Assembly (NCBI RefSeq): GCF_030551255.1
Contig: NZ_CP130630.1
Span: 10,787,001 to 10,851,000 of the forward strand
Length of the DNA: 64,000 nucleotides
Direction of reading: 5' to 3'
Origin: Streptomyces sp. NL15-2K
GTDB lineage: Bacteria; Actinomycetota; Actinomycetes; Streptomycetales; Streptomycetaceae
Shown: positions 1 to 8,732 of the stretch, in pieces
Layout of the letters: each line of letters starts with the position of its first letter
How positions within the stretch are numbered: the first letter of the stretch is position 1
Notes under the pieces: generated by a model
Databases searched by the model: none
What the model was told of the DNA's origin: nothing
What the model saw: only the letters and a program-made list of their open reading frames with translations
Position numbers and translations under genes: made by a program

Positions 1-1790
1 TCGCCAGGACCGGCGGACACCTCGGGCCCAATCTGGGGGTGGTGGAACTGTCCATCGCGCTCCACCGGGTCTTCGAGTCACCGGTCGACCGCATCCTGTG
101 GGACACCGGCCACCAGAGCTACGTACACAAACTACTGACGGGTCGTCAGGACTTCTCCAAGCTGCGCGGCAAGGGCGGCCTGTCCGGCTACCCCTCGCGC
201 GAGGAGTCCGAGCACGACGTCATCGAGAACAGCCACGCCTCCACCGCGCTCGGCTGGGCCGACGGGCTCGCCAAGGCCCGGCAGGTGCAGGGGGAGAAGG
301 GGCACGTTGTCGCGGTCATCGGTGACGGGGCGCTCACCGGCGGTATGGCCTGGGAGGCGCTGAACAACATCGCGGCCGCCAAGGACCGGCCGCTGATCAT
401 CGTCGTCAACGACAACGAGCGGTCGTACGCGCCCACCATCGGCGGCCTCGCCAACCACCTGGCCACCCTGCGCACGACCGACGGCTACGAGAAGGTCCTG
501 GCATGGGGCAAGGACGTACTGCAGCGAACTCCGGTCGTGGGCAACACGATCTACGAGTCGCTGCACGGCGCCAAGAAGGGCTTCAAGGACGCCTTCGCGC
601 CCCAGGGCATGTTCGAGGACCTCGGTCTGAAGTACGTCGGCCCCATCGACGGCCACGACCTCAAGGCCGTCGAATCGGCGCTCCGGCGCGCGAAACGCTT
701 CCACGGACCGGTGCTGATCCACTGCCTGACCGAGAAGGGACGCGGCTACGAACCCGCCCTCGCCCACGAGGAGGACCACTTCCACACCGTCGGCGTGATG
801 GACCCGCTGACCTGCGAGCCGCTGACGCCGTCGGGCGGGCCGTCCTGGACCTCGGTGTTCGGCGACGAGATCGTCCGGATCGGCGAGGAGCGGGACGATG
901 TCGTGGCGATCACGGCGGCCATGCTGCACCCGGTGGGGCTGGGCAAGTTCGCGGCCCGCTTCCCGGACCGGGTGTGGGACGTCGGCATCGCCGAGCAGCA
1001 CGCCGCCGTCTCCGCGGCCGGCCTCGCTACGGGCGGGCTGCACCCGGTCGTCGCCGTCTACGCCACCTTCCTCAACCGGGCCTTCGACCAACTCCTGATG
1101 GACGTGGCACTGCACCGCTGCGGGGTCACGTTCGTGCTGGACCGGGCCGGCGTGACGGGTGTCGACGGCGCCTCGCACAACGGCATGTGGGACCTGTCGG
1201 TCCTCCAGGTCGTGCCCGGCCTGAGGATCGCCGCGCCGCGCGACGCCGACCAGCTGCGGGCCCAGCTGCGGGAGGCGGTCGCGGTGGACGACGCGCCGAC
1301 GCTCGTCCGTTTCCCGAAGGAGTCGGTGGGACCCGAGATCCCGGCGATCGACCGGGTGGGCGGCCTGGACGTCCTGCACCGCGCGGACCGGCCCGAGGTG
1401 CTGCTGGTCGCGGTCGGCGTCATGGCGCCGGTGTGCCTGCAGGCCGCCGAGCTGTTGGAGGCCCGGGGCCTCGCGTGCACGGTCGTCGACCCCCGGTGGG
1501 TCAAGCCCGTCGACCCGGCGCTCCCGCACCTGGCGGCCGAGCACCGGCTGGTCGCCGTCGTCGAGGACAACAGCCGCGCGTCCGGGGTCGGGGCCGCCGT
1601 GGCACTGGCGCTGAGCGACGCCGAAGTCGACGTCCCCGTACGGCGGTTCGGGATCCCCGAGCAGTTCCTCACGCACGCCAAGCGCGGGGAGGTGCTCGCC
1701 GACATCGGGCTCACCCCCGTCGAGGTCGCCGGGCGGATCAGCGCGAGCCTGGCCGTCAAGGAAGAGCTGTCCAGGGAGCAACAGGGATGA
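1..1790 (+). CDS. dxs: 1-deoxy-D-xylulose-5-phosphate synthase, 5' end outside window
   Basis: Thiamine-diphosphate enzyme joining pyruvate and glyceraldehyde 3-phosphate in the first step of the MEP isoprenoid pathway. The frame is open from base 3 (codons reading [12 protein letters not shown], a conserved early Dxs motif), so the GTG at 39 is internal and about 45 N-terminal residues are missing. Visible landmarks are the ThDP motif GDGALTGG followed by NNIAAA and [11 protein letters not shown], the pyrimidine-domain segment DVGIAEQHA, and the C-terminal transketolase domain ending in REQQG. The neighbouring hpnO-like aminotransferase suggests a second, hopanoid-dedicated dxs copy feeding isoprenoid precursors to hopanoid synthesis, as in the S. 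coelicolor hopanoid cluster. The stop overlaps an ATG (ATGA at 1787-1790). Confidence 0.95.
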   Translation, partial: ARTGGHLGPNLGVVELSIALHRVFESPVDRILWDTGHQSYVHKLLTGRQDFSKLRGKGGLSGYPSREESEHDVIENSHASTALGWADGLAKARQVQGEKGHVVAVIGDGALTGGMAWEALNNIAAAKDRPLIIVVNDNERSYAPTIGGLANHLATLRTTDGYEKVLAWGKDVLQRTPVVGNTIYESLHGAKKGFKDAFAPQGMFEDLGLKYVGPIDGHDLKAVESALRRAKRFHGPVLIHCLTEKGRGYEPALAHEEDHFHTVGVMDPLTCEPLTPSGGPSWTSVFGDEIVRIGEERDDVVAITAAMLHPVGLGKFAARFPDRVWDVGIAEQHAAVSAAGLATGGLHPVVAVYATFLNRAFDQLLMDVALHRCGVTFVLDRAGVTGVDGASHNGMWDLSVLQVVPGLRIAAPRDADQLRAQLREAVAVDDAPTLVRFPKESVGPEIPAIDRVGGLDVLHRADRPEVLLVAVGVMAPVCLQAAELLEARGLACTVVDPRWVKPVDPALPHLAAEHRLVAVVEDNSRASGVGAAVALALSDAEVDVPVRRFGIPEQFLTHAKRGEVLADIGLTPVEVAGRISASLAVKEELSREQQG

Positions 1791-1815
1791 CCTCCAAGGA
1801 GCAACAGGCATGACC
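1775..1815 (+). repeat. Tandemly duplicated ribosome-binding/start region between dxs and the aminotransferase
   Basis: GGAGCAACAGGGATGACC (1775-1792) recurs as GGAGCAACAGGCATGACC (1798-1815), 17 of 18 bases identical at a 23-base period. Each copy carries a GGAG Shine-Dalgarno and an ATG. The first ATG (1787) opens an 8-codon reading frame, MTSKEQQA, that ends at 1813 and overlaps the second ATG (1810), which starts the aminotransferase. The result is dxs stop / mini-ORF / aminotransferase linked by two 4-base overlaps. A small slipped duplication is the simplest origin. Confidence 0.7.
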
Positions 1816-3228
1816 ACCGCCAAATCCGCGTCGTCCTCCTCGCAGGCCGGGGAGTTCGACCTCGGCGCGCTGCTGGCCGAGCGCGGAGCCGAGCGCTACG
1901 AGCTGCACACCAGGCACCTCAACCACCAGCTCCCGCGCATGCTGCACACCATCGGCTTCGACAAGGTCTACGAGCGTGCCGAGGGCGCCTACTTCTGGGA
2001 CGCGGACGGCGACGACTACCTGGACATGCTCGCCGGATTCGGGGTGATGGGCCTGGGCCGCCATCACCCCGTGGTCCGCAAGGCGCTGCACGACGTCCTC
2101 GACGCCTCTCTCGCCGACCTCACCCGCTTCGACTGCCAGCCGCTGCCGGGTCTGCTGGCCGAGAAGCTGCTCACGCACAGCCCGCACCTGGACCGGGTGT
2201 TCTTCGGCAACAGCGGTACGGAGGCGGTGGAGACCGCGCTGAAGTTCGCCCGGCGCGCCACGGGCAAGCCGCGGATCCTGTACTGCGATCACGCCTTCCA
2301 CGGACTGACCACCGGGTCGTTGTCGGTCAACGGCGAGGACGGCTTCCGGGACGGCTTCGCCCCGCTGCTGCCCGACACGGGCGTACCACTCGGCGATCTC
2401 GACGCCCTGGCACGGGAGCTGAAGAAGGGCGACGTCGCCGCCCTGATCGTCGAGCCGATCCAGGGCAAGGGCGTGCACGAGGCCCCGCCCGGACATCTGC
2501 GCGCCGCCCAGGAGCTGCTGCACAAGCACAAGGCGCTGCTCATCGCGGACGAGGTGCAGACAGGGCTGGGGAGGACCGGCGATTTCTACGCCTACCAGCA
2601 CGAGGAGGGCGTCGAGCCGGACCTGGTGTGCGTGGCCAAGGCGCTCTCCGGCGGCTATGTGCCGGTCGGCGCCACGCTCGGCAAGGACTGGATCTTCAAG
2701 AAGGTCTACTCCTCGATCGACCGGGTGCTGGTCCACTCGGCGAGCTTCGGCTCCAACGCCCAGGCCATGGCGGCCGGGCTCGCCGTGCTGTCCGTCATGG
2801 AGAACGAGCAGATCGTCGCCAATGCCCGGGCCACCGGGGAGCTGCTGAAGTCCCGGCTCGCCGCGCTCGTCGAGAAGTACGAGCTGCTCGCCGACGTCCG
2901 CGGCCGGGGCCTGATGATCGGCATCGAGTTCGGTCGGCCCAAGTCGCTGAAGCTGCGCAGCCGTTGGACCATGCTGCAGGCCGCGCGCAAGGGCCTGTTC
3001 GCGCAGATGGTGGTGGTACCGCTGCTGCGGCGGCACCGGATTCTCACCCAGGTCTCCGGCGACCACCTGGAGGTGATCAAGCTGATCCCGCCGCTGATCG
3101 TCGGCGAGCGGGAGGTGGACCGCTTCGTGGACGCCTTCACGGACGTGATGGACGACGCGCACAGTGGCAGCGGGCTGATGTGGGACTTCGGCAAGACTCT
3201 GGTCAAGCAGGCGGTGGCGAACCGCTGA
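1810..3228 (+). CDS. hpnO: Class III aminotransferase of the hopanoid locus (HpnO-like)
   Basis: PLP-dependent class III (ornithine/GABA-type) aminotransferase of 472 residues. Seen: the small-domain start AYFWDADGDDYLDMLAGFG, the cofactor-binding stretch FFGNSGTEAVE, the EPIQGKG segment, the aspartate of IADEVQTGLGRTG that contacts the pyridine ring, and the PLP lysine region LVCVAKALSGG. The ATG at 1810 has GGAG eleven bases upstream. HpnO enzymes convert a ribosyl/formyl-bacteriohopane intermediate to aminobacteriohopanetriol; adjacency to a second dxs supports that role over a GABA-utilisation role. It is probably cotranscribed with dxs. A generic ornithine-type aminotransferase cannot be excluded without the rest of the cluster. 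Confidence 0.85.
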   Translation: MTTAKSASSSSQAGEFDLGALLAERGAERYELHTRHLNHQLPRMLHTIGFDKVYERAEGAYFWDADGDDYLDMLAGFGVMGLGRHHPVVRKALHDVLDASLADLTRFDCQPLPGLLAEKLLTHSPHLDRVFFGNSGTEAVETALKFARRATGKPRILYCDHAFHGLTTGSLSVNGEDGFRDGFAPLLPDTGVPLGDLDALARELKKGDVAALIVEPIQGKGVHEAPPGHLRAAQELLHKHKALLIADEVQTGLGRTGDFYAYQHEEGVEPDLVCVAKALSGGYVPVGATLGKDWIFKKVYSSIDRVLVHSASFGSNAQAMAAGLAVLSVMENEQIVANARATGELLKSRLAALVEKYELLADVRGRGLMIGIEFGRPKSLKLRSRWTMLQAARKGLFAQMVVVPLLRRHRILTQVSGDHLEVIKLIPPLIVGEREVDRFVDAFTDVMDDAHSGSGLMWDFGKTLVKQAVANR

Positions 3229-3242
3229 CCGGACGCGGGTTT

Positions 3243-3277
3243 TTGCCTCTGAGGCAAGAAATTTGCCGGACGGGCAG
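3243..3277 (+). promoter_or_regulatory. Two 15-bp palindromic boxes ahead of the XRE-cupin gene
   Basis: TTGCCTCTGAGGCAA (3243-3257) is TTGCC-N5-GGCAA and is followed by TTGCCGGACGGGCAG (3263-3277), the same TTGCC-N5-GGCA pattern with one mismatch. The start-to-start distance is 20 bp, about two helical turns, so two repressor dimers would sit on one DNA face. They lie 21 bases before the XRE-cupin ATG and are most simply read as its autoregulatory operator. Confidence 0.6.
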
Positions 3278-3298
3278 GACTCCGGCTGAATGGGGAGC

Positions 3299-3913
3299 AT
3301 GAGCTCTCCCGAGTCCGAGCCTTCGGTGGAGGCGGTCCCGCTCGTCGCACCCCAGCTCCGCGCCCTGCGACGGCGGGCCTCCCTCACCCTGGAGGCCGCC
3401 GCCCGATCCGCGGGGCTGTCGCCCGCCCACCTCTCCCGCCTGGAGACGGGGCAGCGCCAGCCCTCGCTGCCGATGCTGCTGGCCCTCGCCCGTATCTACG
3501 GTGCGACCGTCTCGGAACTGCTCGGCGAGACGGTGGCCGATCGCGATGCCGTGGTGCGCGCCGCCGACATGGAACCGACCGCGGCCGGCGGCTGGACCTA
3601 CTGGCAGGCCGGCGCGTCCGGCCGGGGCATGCAGGCCCTGCGGGTCCACGTCCCCTTCGGCTCCCAGGGCGACATCGTGCGCGTGCACCCCGGCGAGGAG
3701 TGGCTGTACGTCCTCGAGGGACGCCTGCGCCTGCGCCTCGGGGACACCACGCACCGACTGGCGCGGGGCGACAGCGCGCACTTCGACTCGCTGACCCCGC
3801 ACCGCATCGCCGCCGAAGGCCGTGACGGCGTCGAGCTCCTGTTCGTCCACACCCTGCTGCAGAGCCCCACGGCCACGATGTGCCTGGGCCCGAACCCTGG
3901 AGAGACGCCATGA
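3299..3913 (+). CDS. XRE-family regulator with C-terminal cupin domain
   Basis: 204 residues. An N-terminal helix-turn-helix (roughly residues 15-70) contains LEAAARSAGLSPAHLSRLE, the usual XRE recognition motif. A double-stranded beta-helix cupin domain follows (about 100-195), with HPGEEWLYVLEGRLRLRLGD and a second motif near GDSAHFDSLTPH. Such proteins sense a small ligand or metal through the cupin and repress nearby genes. The ATG at 3299 is preferred to the ATG at 3290 because GGGGAG lies directly ahead of it. The stop overlaps the start of the next small gene (ATGA). The paired palindromes just upstream point to autoregulation. Confidence 0.88.
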   Translation: MSSPESEPSVEAVPLVAPQLRALRRRASLTLEAAARSAGLSPAHLSRLETGQRQPSLPMLLALARIYGATVSELLGETVADRDAVVRAADMEPTAAGGWTYWQAGASGRGMQALRVHVPFGSQGDIVRVHPGEEWLYVLEGRLRLRLGDTTHRLARGDSAHFDSLTPHRIAAEGRDGVELLFVHTLLQSPTATMCLGPNPGETP

Positions 3914-4032
3914 ACGACATGGAGGAGAAGTTCCCCCGCGCCCTGTGGGTGCGCCTCATCATCTACATCGCGGTGGGGCACCTCTTCGCGGCCTTCGTCT
4001 ACCTGCTGTTCGAGGCCGGCGCGAAACAGTGA
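3910..4032 (+). CDS. 40-residue single-span membrane peptide (DUF6126-like)
   Basis: A 40-codon gene starting at the ATG that overlaps the XRE-cupin stop. The product begins MNDMEEKFPRALWVRL and continues through one hydrophobic helix (about residues 14-35) to a short charged tail, AGAKQ. Size, the EEKFPRAL start and the IYIAVGHLFAAF helix fit the small Streptomyces family known to me as DUF6126; this match is from memory. Function is unknown. Translational coupling to the regulator suggests joint expression, perhaps as a membrane partner of it. Confidence 0.7.
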   Translation: MNDMEEKFPRALWVRLIIYIAVGHLFAAFVYLLFEAGAKQ

Positions 4033-4036
4033 GCGC

Positions 4037-4834
4037 TCAGTCGAGCAACCGGTCCCGCAGGCGCTCCCGGAGCTCCGGAGTGACCCCGAGGCCCTTCTCC
4101 AGGTAGGTCTCGACGCCGCCCCAGGTCTCCTCGATGGTCTCGAAGGCCGCCGTCAGATACTCGGCGCGCGCGTCGAACAGGGGGCTGAGCAGCTCCATGA
4201 CCTCGGGGGAGTAGGCCGAGGCGGAGCTGCCGCTGCGGTGCACCTTGTAGCGGCGGTGCTTGGCGTTCGACTCCAGGTAGTCAACGAGGATCGCCTCGCG
4301 CTCGACGCCCAGGGTCAGCAGCGTCACGGCTATCGACAGACCCGCGCGGTCCTTGCCCGCCGCACAGTGCATCAGCGCCGGGACGCTGTCCTCGGCCAGG
4401 GCGTGCAGCACCTGCGCGTGCTCGGCGGTGCGCTCCTTGATGATCGCGCGGTACGAGGTGATCATCCGGTTCGCGGCCTTGCCGTCCGACAGGATCGCCC
4501 GCAGCTGGTCGAGGTCGCCGTCGCGGACCATCTTCCAGAACTCGGCGCCGTCCGCGGGGTCGGTCAGCGGCAGGTTCACATTGCGCACGCCCGGCAGCTC
4601 GACGTCGGGTCCCTCCAGCTTCTGGTCCGCCGCGTTGCGGAAGTCGAAGATCGTGTGCAGGCCCAGGGAGGCGAGGAAGGCGGCGTCCTCCTCGGTCGCG
4701 TGCGCGAGATGGCCGCTGCGGAACAGCACCCCGTGCCGCACCTGCCGTCCGTTCACGGTCGGCAGCCCGCCCACGTCCCGGAAGTTGCGCACTCCTGCCA
4801 GCTCGGGCTCGGTCGACGGGACCTGCTGCGTCAC
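4037..4834 (-). CDS. Tyrosine/serine phosphatase-like protein
   Basis: 265 residues. Contains NFRDVGGLPT near the N-terminus, typical of the Tyr_phosphatase_2/3 family, and the active-site loop HCAAGKDRAG, a CxxGxxR signature with nucleophilic cysteine and phosphate-binding arginine. This family dephosphorylates phosphotyrosine proteins or phosphoinositide-like substrates. The GTG at 4834 was chosen because GGAGG lies about eight bases upstream; the frame is open further upstream without another good ribosome-binding site. It converges on the small membrane peptide gene with four bases between stops. No signal peptide, so cytoplasmic. Confidence 0.85.
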   Translation of the reverse strand: MTQQVPSTEPELAGVRNFRDVGGLPTVNGRQVRHGVLFRSGHLAHATEEDAAFLASLGLHTIFDFRNAADQKLEGPDVELPGVRNVNLPLTDPADGAEFWKMVRDGDLDQLRAILSDGKAANRMITSYRAIIKERTAEHAQVLHALAEDSVPALMHCAAGKDRAGLSIAVTLLTLGVEREAILVDYLESNAKHRRYKVHRSGSSASAYSPEVMELLSPLFDARAEYLTAAFETIEETWGGVETYLEKGLGVTPELRERLRDRLLD

Positions 4835-5016
4835 GAGGGCTCCTCCCCTTTCGATCCCGCCTGCGCGGCTCGGCGGCGGGCACGCACTCGACGATACGAC
4901 ATGGATTCCTGAGGCAATGAGTTGTCCACAGGCGTTGCACCGCACGGTCGCCGCCCTTGATGATGTTGAGGCTTGAGCGCACCTGTTCGTGTCTGTTCGT
5001 ATCTGTGAGGGGCTGG

Positions 5017-7086
5017 ATGCTGGAGATCGCCGAGAACGGCCGTACGTGGATTCTGTCCGGGCCGGCCAGCAGTTACGCCGTCCATCTCACCGACGGCGAC
5101 GAGCTGCTGCACCTGCACTGGGGGCCACGGATCGCCCTCGCCGACGCCGAGGCGCTCGCCGTACGGCCGCTGCCGGACTACTGGCCCTTCGAGTCACCGC
5201 TCGACGGCCGCGAGGAGTACCCCGTCGAGGGCGGCCCCCGCTTCGTGCGTCCCGCTCTGGCCGTGCGTGCCGGGGACGGGCGCGGCACCGAGTGGAGTTT
5301 CGAGGCATACGACACCGAGGGCGACGAGCTGCGGCTGCGGTTCCGTGACGGTGGGCTGGCGATCACGCTCCACTACCGCATGCGGGAGGACGTCGTCGAG
5401 CGCTGGGTGACCCTGGACAACGACGGGCCCTGCGTGGAACTCCTGCGCGCCGACTCCGCCACCTGGACCCTGCCCGACCGCGACGGCTGGCGGCTGTCCC
5501 AGCTGCACGGCCGCTGGGCCGCGGAGTCCCGGCTCGTGCGCTCCCCGCTCACCTACGGCGAGAAGGTCATCGGCAGCCGGCGCGGACACACCGGGCACCA
5601 GCATCTGCCCTGGGTCGCGCTCGACACGGACGCGACCGAGGAGCGCGGCGAGGTCTACGGCTGTGCCCTCGGCTGGTCCGGTTCCTGGCGCATCGCCGTG
5701 GCCCAACTGCCGGACGCGCGCGTGCAGATCACCGGCGGGGCCGGGTACGACGACTCAGGGCTGCTCCGTCTGGAGGCGGGGGAGTCCTTCACCACGCCCG
5801 TCTTCGCCGGCCTGTGGAGCGACGGCGGCTTCGGCGGGGCGAGCCGGTCCTGGCACACCTACCAGCGCGCGCACGTCATCCCCGACGCGGACCGGGACCG
5901 GCCAGTTCTGTTCAACTCCTGGGAGGCCACGGAGTTCGACATCTCGGAGGAACAGCAGCGGGTGCTGGCCCGGCGGGCCGCGGAGATGGGCGTCGAGCTG
6001 TTCGTGGTCGACGACGGCTGGTTCGGGGCGCGCACCAGCGACCGCGCCGGACTCGGCGACTGGTCGCCCAACCCGGACCGCTTCCCCCGCGGCCTCACGC
6101 CCCTCGCCGACCACGTGCACGGGCTCGGCATGCGGTTCGGCATCTGGGTCGAGCCGGAGATGGTCAACCCGGACAGCGACCTGTACCGGGCCCATCCGGA
6201 CTGGGTGCAGCACCAATCGGGACGAAAGCGGACGGAGTTCCGCAATCAGCTCGTACTGAACCTCGCGCGCGAGGACGTCCAGGAGTACCTCTGGGAGCAG
6301 CTCGACGGGCTCCTCTCCAGTGCCCCGATCGACTACGTGAAGTGGGACTTCAACCGCTGCTTCACCGACGCGGGCTGGCCCGGCGAGCCCTACCCGCAGC
6401 GCCTGTGGGTGGACCACGTGCACGCTTTGTACGGCCTCCTGGACCGGCTGCGGGCCGCCCACCCGGGCGTGGCCTTCGAGTCCTGCTCGGGCGGCGGCGG
6501 CCGGATCGACCTCGGCGTCATGAGCCGTACCGACCAGGTGTGGACCTCCGACAACACCGACCCGCTCGACCGGCTCGCCATCCAGCACGGCTTCAGTCAG
6601 ATCCACCCGGCCCGGGCCATGGCCGCCTGGGTCACCGACAGCCCGAACGTCATGCTCAACGGCCGGGTCAGCTCGCTGCGCTTCCGGTTCGTCAGTGCGA
6701 TGGCCGGGGTGCTCGGGGTCGGCGGCGACCTCGCCCGGTGGACCGAGGGGGAACTCGCCGAAGCCCGCGACTGGGTGGGGCTCTACAAGGAGATCCGGCC
6801 CCTCGTGCAGCGCGGCGACCTCTACCGCCTGCGACCTCCGGAGGGCGGGCTGAGCGCGGTGCAGTACGTGCTCGGCGACGAGACGGTCGTCCTCGCCTGG
6901 CTTCAGGCGCAGCGTTACGGCGAGCCCGTTCCGGCGGTGCGGCTGCGTGGCCTCGACCCGACAGCATCGTATGAATGCCGCGAAACGGGCGAAGTTCACC
7001 GAGGTGCGGTGCTGTTGCACCACGGGTTGCGGGTGGTGCTGAGCGGTGACCTTGATGCGACAGTTCTCCGGCTGCGTCGCATCTGA
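5017..7086 (+). CDS. GH36 alpha-galactosidase
   Basis: 689 residues, close to the usual length of bacterial GH36 enzymes, which hydrolyse terminal alpha-galactosides such as raffinose and melibiose. Visible: the N-terminal beta-supersandwich; VVDDGWFG; the catalytic nucleophile aspartate in YVKWDFNRC; the substrate loop ESCSGGGGRIDLG; and the acid/base aspartate in WTSDNTDPLDR. No signal peptide, so intracellular. The start at 5017 follows GAGGGG by five bases; an upstream in-frame ATG at 4957 lacks such a site and would add a short low-complexity extension. It stands alone with a strong hairpin after it. Confidence 0.93.
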   Translation: MLEIAENGRTWILSGPASSYAVHLTDGDELLHLHWGPRIALADAEALAVRPLPDYWPFESPLDGREEYPVEGGPRFVRPALAVRAGDGRGTEWSFEAYDTEGDELRLRFRDGGLAITLHYRMREDVVERWVTLDNDGPCVELLRADSATWTLPDRDGWRLSQLHGRWAAESRLVRSPLTYGEKVIGSRRGHTGHQHLPWVALDTDATEERGEVYGCALGWSGSWRIAVAQLPDARVQITGGAGYDDSGLLRLEAGESFTTPVFAGLWSDGGFGGASRSWHTYQRAHVIPDADRDRPVLFNSWEATEFDISEEQQRVLARRAAEMGVELFVVDDGWFGARTSDRAGLGDWSPNPDRFPRGLTPLADHVHGLGMRFGIWVEPEMVNPDSDLYRAHPDWVQHQSGRKRTEFRNQLVLNLAREDVQEYLWEQLDGLLSSAPIDYVKWDFNRCFTDAGWPGEPYPQRLWVDHVHALYGLLDRLRAAHPGVAFESCSGGGGRIDLGVMSRTDQVWTSDNTDPLDRLAIQHGFSQIHPARAMAAWVTDSPNVMLNGRVSSLRFRFVSAMAGVLGVGGDLARWTEGELAEARDWVGLYKEIRPLVQRGDLYRLRPPEGGLSAVQYVLGDETVVLAWLQAQRYGEPVPAVRLRGLDPTASYECRETGEVHRGAVLLHHGLRVVLSGDLDATVLRLRRI

Positions 7087-7106
7087 GAGTTCTGCCCGAA
7101 TTAGCA

Positions 7107-7136
7107 CCTTCATTCCAACTCCGTCTGGAATGAAGG
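7107..7136 (+). terminator. Hairpin after the alpha-galactosidase
   Basis: CCTTCATTCCA (7107-7117) pairs perfectly with TGGAATGAAGG (7126-7136) around an 8-base loop. There is no T tract, as is common for Streptomyces terminators. It lies 20 bases beyond the alpha-galactosidase stop. Confidence 0.65.
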
Positions 7137-7369
7137 GACCTGATCGGTGTTACGTGAGGAGCGTCATATTCGTGACCGAGCGTCGCCCGTCATGTTCACG
7201 TAATTTACGTGGTTTTCAAGGGCGTTTGACTGAAAGACGGGTTTGGAAATGCACGCAGGGTGACGGGGAATTCTCGTAACGGATCAACCGGTGCGCATTC
7301 ACGGGCAACCTCTACTTGTCCCTGTGCGTCTATGTCGCTTACGTTCACCACCGATCCGGACGGACGCCC

Positions 7370-7545
7370 AATCCTGCCGCCGCCCGGAGCCCGCACACAC
7401 TCACCCGTACACGGCAGGAGCGGGGGACCCACAGGCACAATCGCCTGCTCCGGTCTCCGGAACAGGCTAGGGGTAAAGCCGTGCTTCGGCACGACCGGGC
7501 ATCTCCAGTCCGCACCCGACAGCTCACCTCGTAGGCGCCGGAGAG
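7370..7545 (+). ncRNA. c-di-AMP (ydaO/yuaA) riboswitch
   Basis: The leader of the LysM/M23 gene carries the conserved ydaO blocks in order: GGAGCGGGGGACCCA (from about 7419), a GGGGTAAAGCC block (about 7470), a GTGC-TTCG-GCAC hairpin, and the hallmark 3' strand CCGACAGCTCACCTCG then TAGGCG (about 7517-7537). It ends ten to twenty bases before the ATG at 7555. In Streptomyces this class binds c-di-AMP and lowers expression of cell-wall hydrolases, which matches the gene downstream. The 5' boundary is approximate because I did not fold the whole P1 stem. Confidence 0.8.
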
Positions 7546-7554
7546 GAATTCGCC

Positions 7555-8523
7555 ATGCCCGCGAAGGGTAAGCACCGCCGCCCCAAGTCCCAGCGTTTCA
7601 CCCGCTCCATAGCCGTCGCCGGAACGGGCGGCGCCGCGCTCGCCCTCCCGCTTCTGGGAGCCACCGGCGCCCATGCCGCGACCGGTCAGTCCGTTTCGGA
7701 AAAGGCCGTCCAGTCCTCCGTTCCGGCCACTCAGAAGGCCGAAAAGGTGGTGGCTGAAAAGAAGCAGGCCGCTAAGGCCGAGGGCGTGAAGACCTATTCG
7801 GTGAAGGCCGGCGACTATCTCGCCAAGATCGCCGATGAGCAGAACGTCAGCGGTGGCTGGAAGAAGCTCTACGCCGACAACCGGGAAGTCGTCGGCGACG
7901 ACCCGTCGCTGATCCACCCCGGCCTGAAGCTCACGCTCGGCAAGAAGGCCGCGACGGGTGCCACCAAGGTGCCGGCTCCGTCCTCTTCTTCGCCCAAGCC
8001 GTCCAAGTCGTCCGGTTCGTCGGATTCGTCCGCCGCGTCGAAGTCGTCGTCGAAGTCGTCCTCGTCGAACTCGACGGCCGCCCAGCAGAGCTCCGAGTCG
8101 ACCGGCACCTCCAGCGGCTTCGCCCTCCCCGTGGCCGGTGCCACCGTCGGCACCCCGTACCGTATGTCGGGCAGCATGTGGTCCAGCGGCTACCACACCG
8201 GCGTCGACTTCGTCGTCCCGACCGGAACTTCACTCAAGGCCGTGGGTGCGGGCACCGTCGTCTCCGCCGGCTGGGGCGGTGCGTACGGCAACCAGGTCGT
8301 CATCAAGCTCGCCGACGGTTACTACGCGCAGTACGCCCACCTGTCCTCGATCTCCGTCTCGAACGGTCAGTCCGTGACGGGGGGTCAGCAGATCGGCCTC
8401 TCGGGCGCCACCGGCAATGTGACCGGCCCGCACCTGCACTTCGAGATCCGTACCACCCCGGACTACGGCTCGGACGTGGACCCGGTCGCCTACCTGCGCT
8501 CCAAGGGCGTCTCCGTGGGCTGA
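7555..8523 (+). CDS. Secreted LysM-domain M23 metallopeptidase
   Basis: 322 residues. Signal peptide about residues 1-42 (basic KGKHRRPKSQR, hydrophobic core, cut after AHA). A LysM peptidoglycan-binding domain (about 78-127, KTYSVKAGDYLAKIADEQ) is followed by a Ser/Lys-rich linker (about 133-190). The C-terminal peptidase domain has the zinc ligands of lysostaphin-type enzymes, HTGVDF and HLHFE. Expected to cleave peptide cross-links in peptidoglycan outside the cell. GAGAGGAA precedes the ATG. Expression should be controlled by the c-di-AMP riboswitch in the leader. A strong hairpin follows. Confidence 0.94.
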   Translation: MPAKGKHRRPKSQRFTRSIAVAGTGGAALALPLLGATGAHAATGQSVSEKAVQSSVPATQKAEKVVAEKKQAAKAEGVKTYSVKAGDYLAKIADEQNVSGGWKKLYADNREVVGDDPSLIHPGLKLTLGKKAATGATKVPAPSSSSPKPSKSSGSSDSSAASKSSSKSSSSNSTAAQQSSESTGTSSGFALPVAGATVGTPYRMSGSMWSSGYHTGVDFVVPTGTSLKAVGAGTVVSAGWGGAYGNQVVIKLADGYYAQYAHLSSISVSNGQSVTGGQQIGLSGATGNVTGPHLHFEIRTTPDYGSDVDPVAYLRSKGVSVG

Positions 8524-8560
8524 CGCCCCACCCGACCGCCTGCCCGACACGCCGCCGAAG

Positions 8561-8590
8561 GCCGGACCCCGATCCCCGGGTCCGGCTTTC
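8561..8590 (+). terminator. Rho-independent-like terminator after the LysM/M23 gene
   Basis: GCCGGACCC (8561-8569) pairs with GGGTCCGGC (8578-8586) around an 8-base loop and is followed by TTTC. It lies 38 bases past the stop codon. Confidence 0.75.
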
Positions 8591-8688
8591 GGTGTGTCGG
8601 TTTGTCAGTACGCCGGTGCGTCCGGGTGTCGGGGTGCCGGGGTGTCGACAGGGAGGGGGCAGAGGGAACAGAGTGAACTCCGTAGCGA

Positions 8689-8702
8689 TGCAAGCGCTTT
8701 CT
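8689..8702 (+). promoter_or_regulatory. LacI-family-like operator
   Basis: TGCAAGCGCTTTCT fits the LacI/CcpA half-palindrome pattern TGNAANCGNTTNCA except for the last base. It lies 31 bases ahead of the GTG of the secreted DUF6250 protein. Such sites in Streptomyces usually mediate sugar-responsive repression; no LacI gene is in the window. Confidence 0.5.
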
Positions 8703-8732
8703 CCTGGCTTTCCACGACCTTTGGAGGTTCCC

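Noticed and set aside
132..1823. 563-codon open frame antisense to dxs
   Set aside because: Shadow frame in high-GC DNA; no family motifs, arginine/aspartate-rich composition, and dxs on the other strand is certain.
1756..3387. 543-codon open frame antisense to the aminotransferase
   Set aside because: Shadow of a gene with clear class III aminotransferase motifs; no domain recognisable.
7260..7571. Open frames of 72-103 codons in the leader of the LysM/M23 gene
   Set aside because: The region is occupied by conserved riboswitch blocks; the frames have no ribosome-binding site or family similarity.
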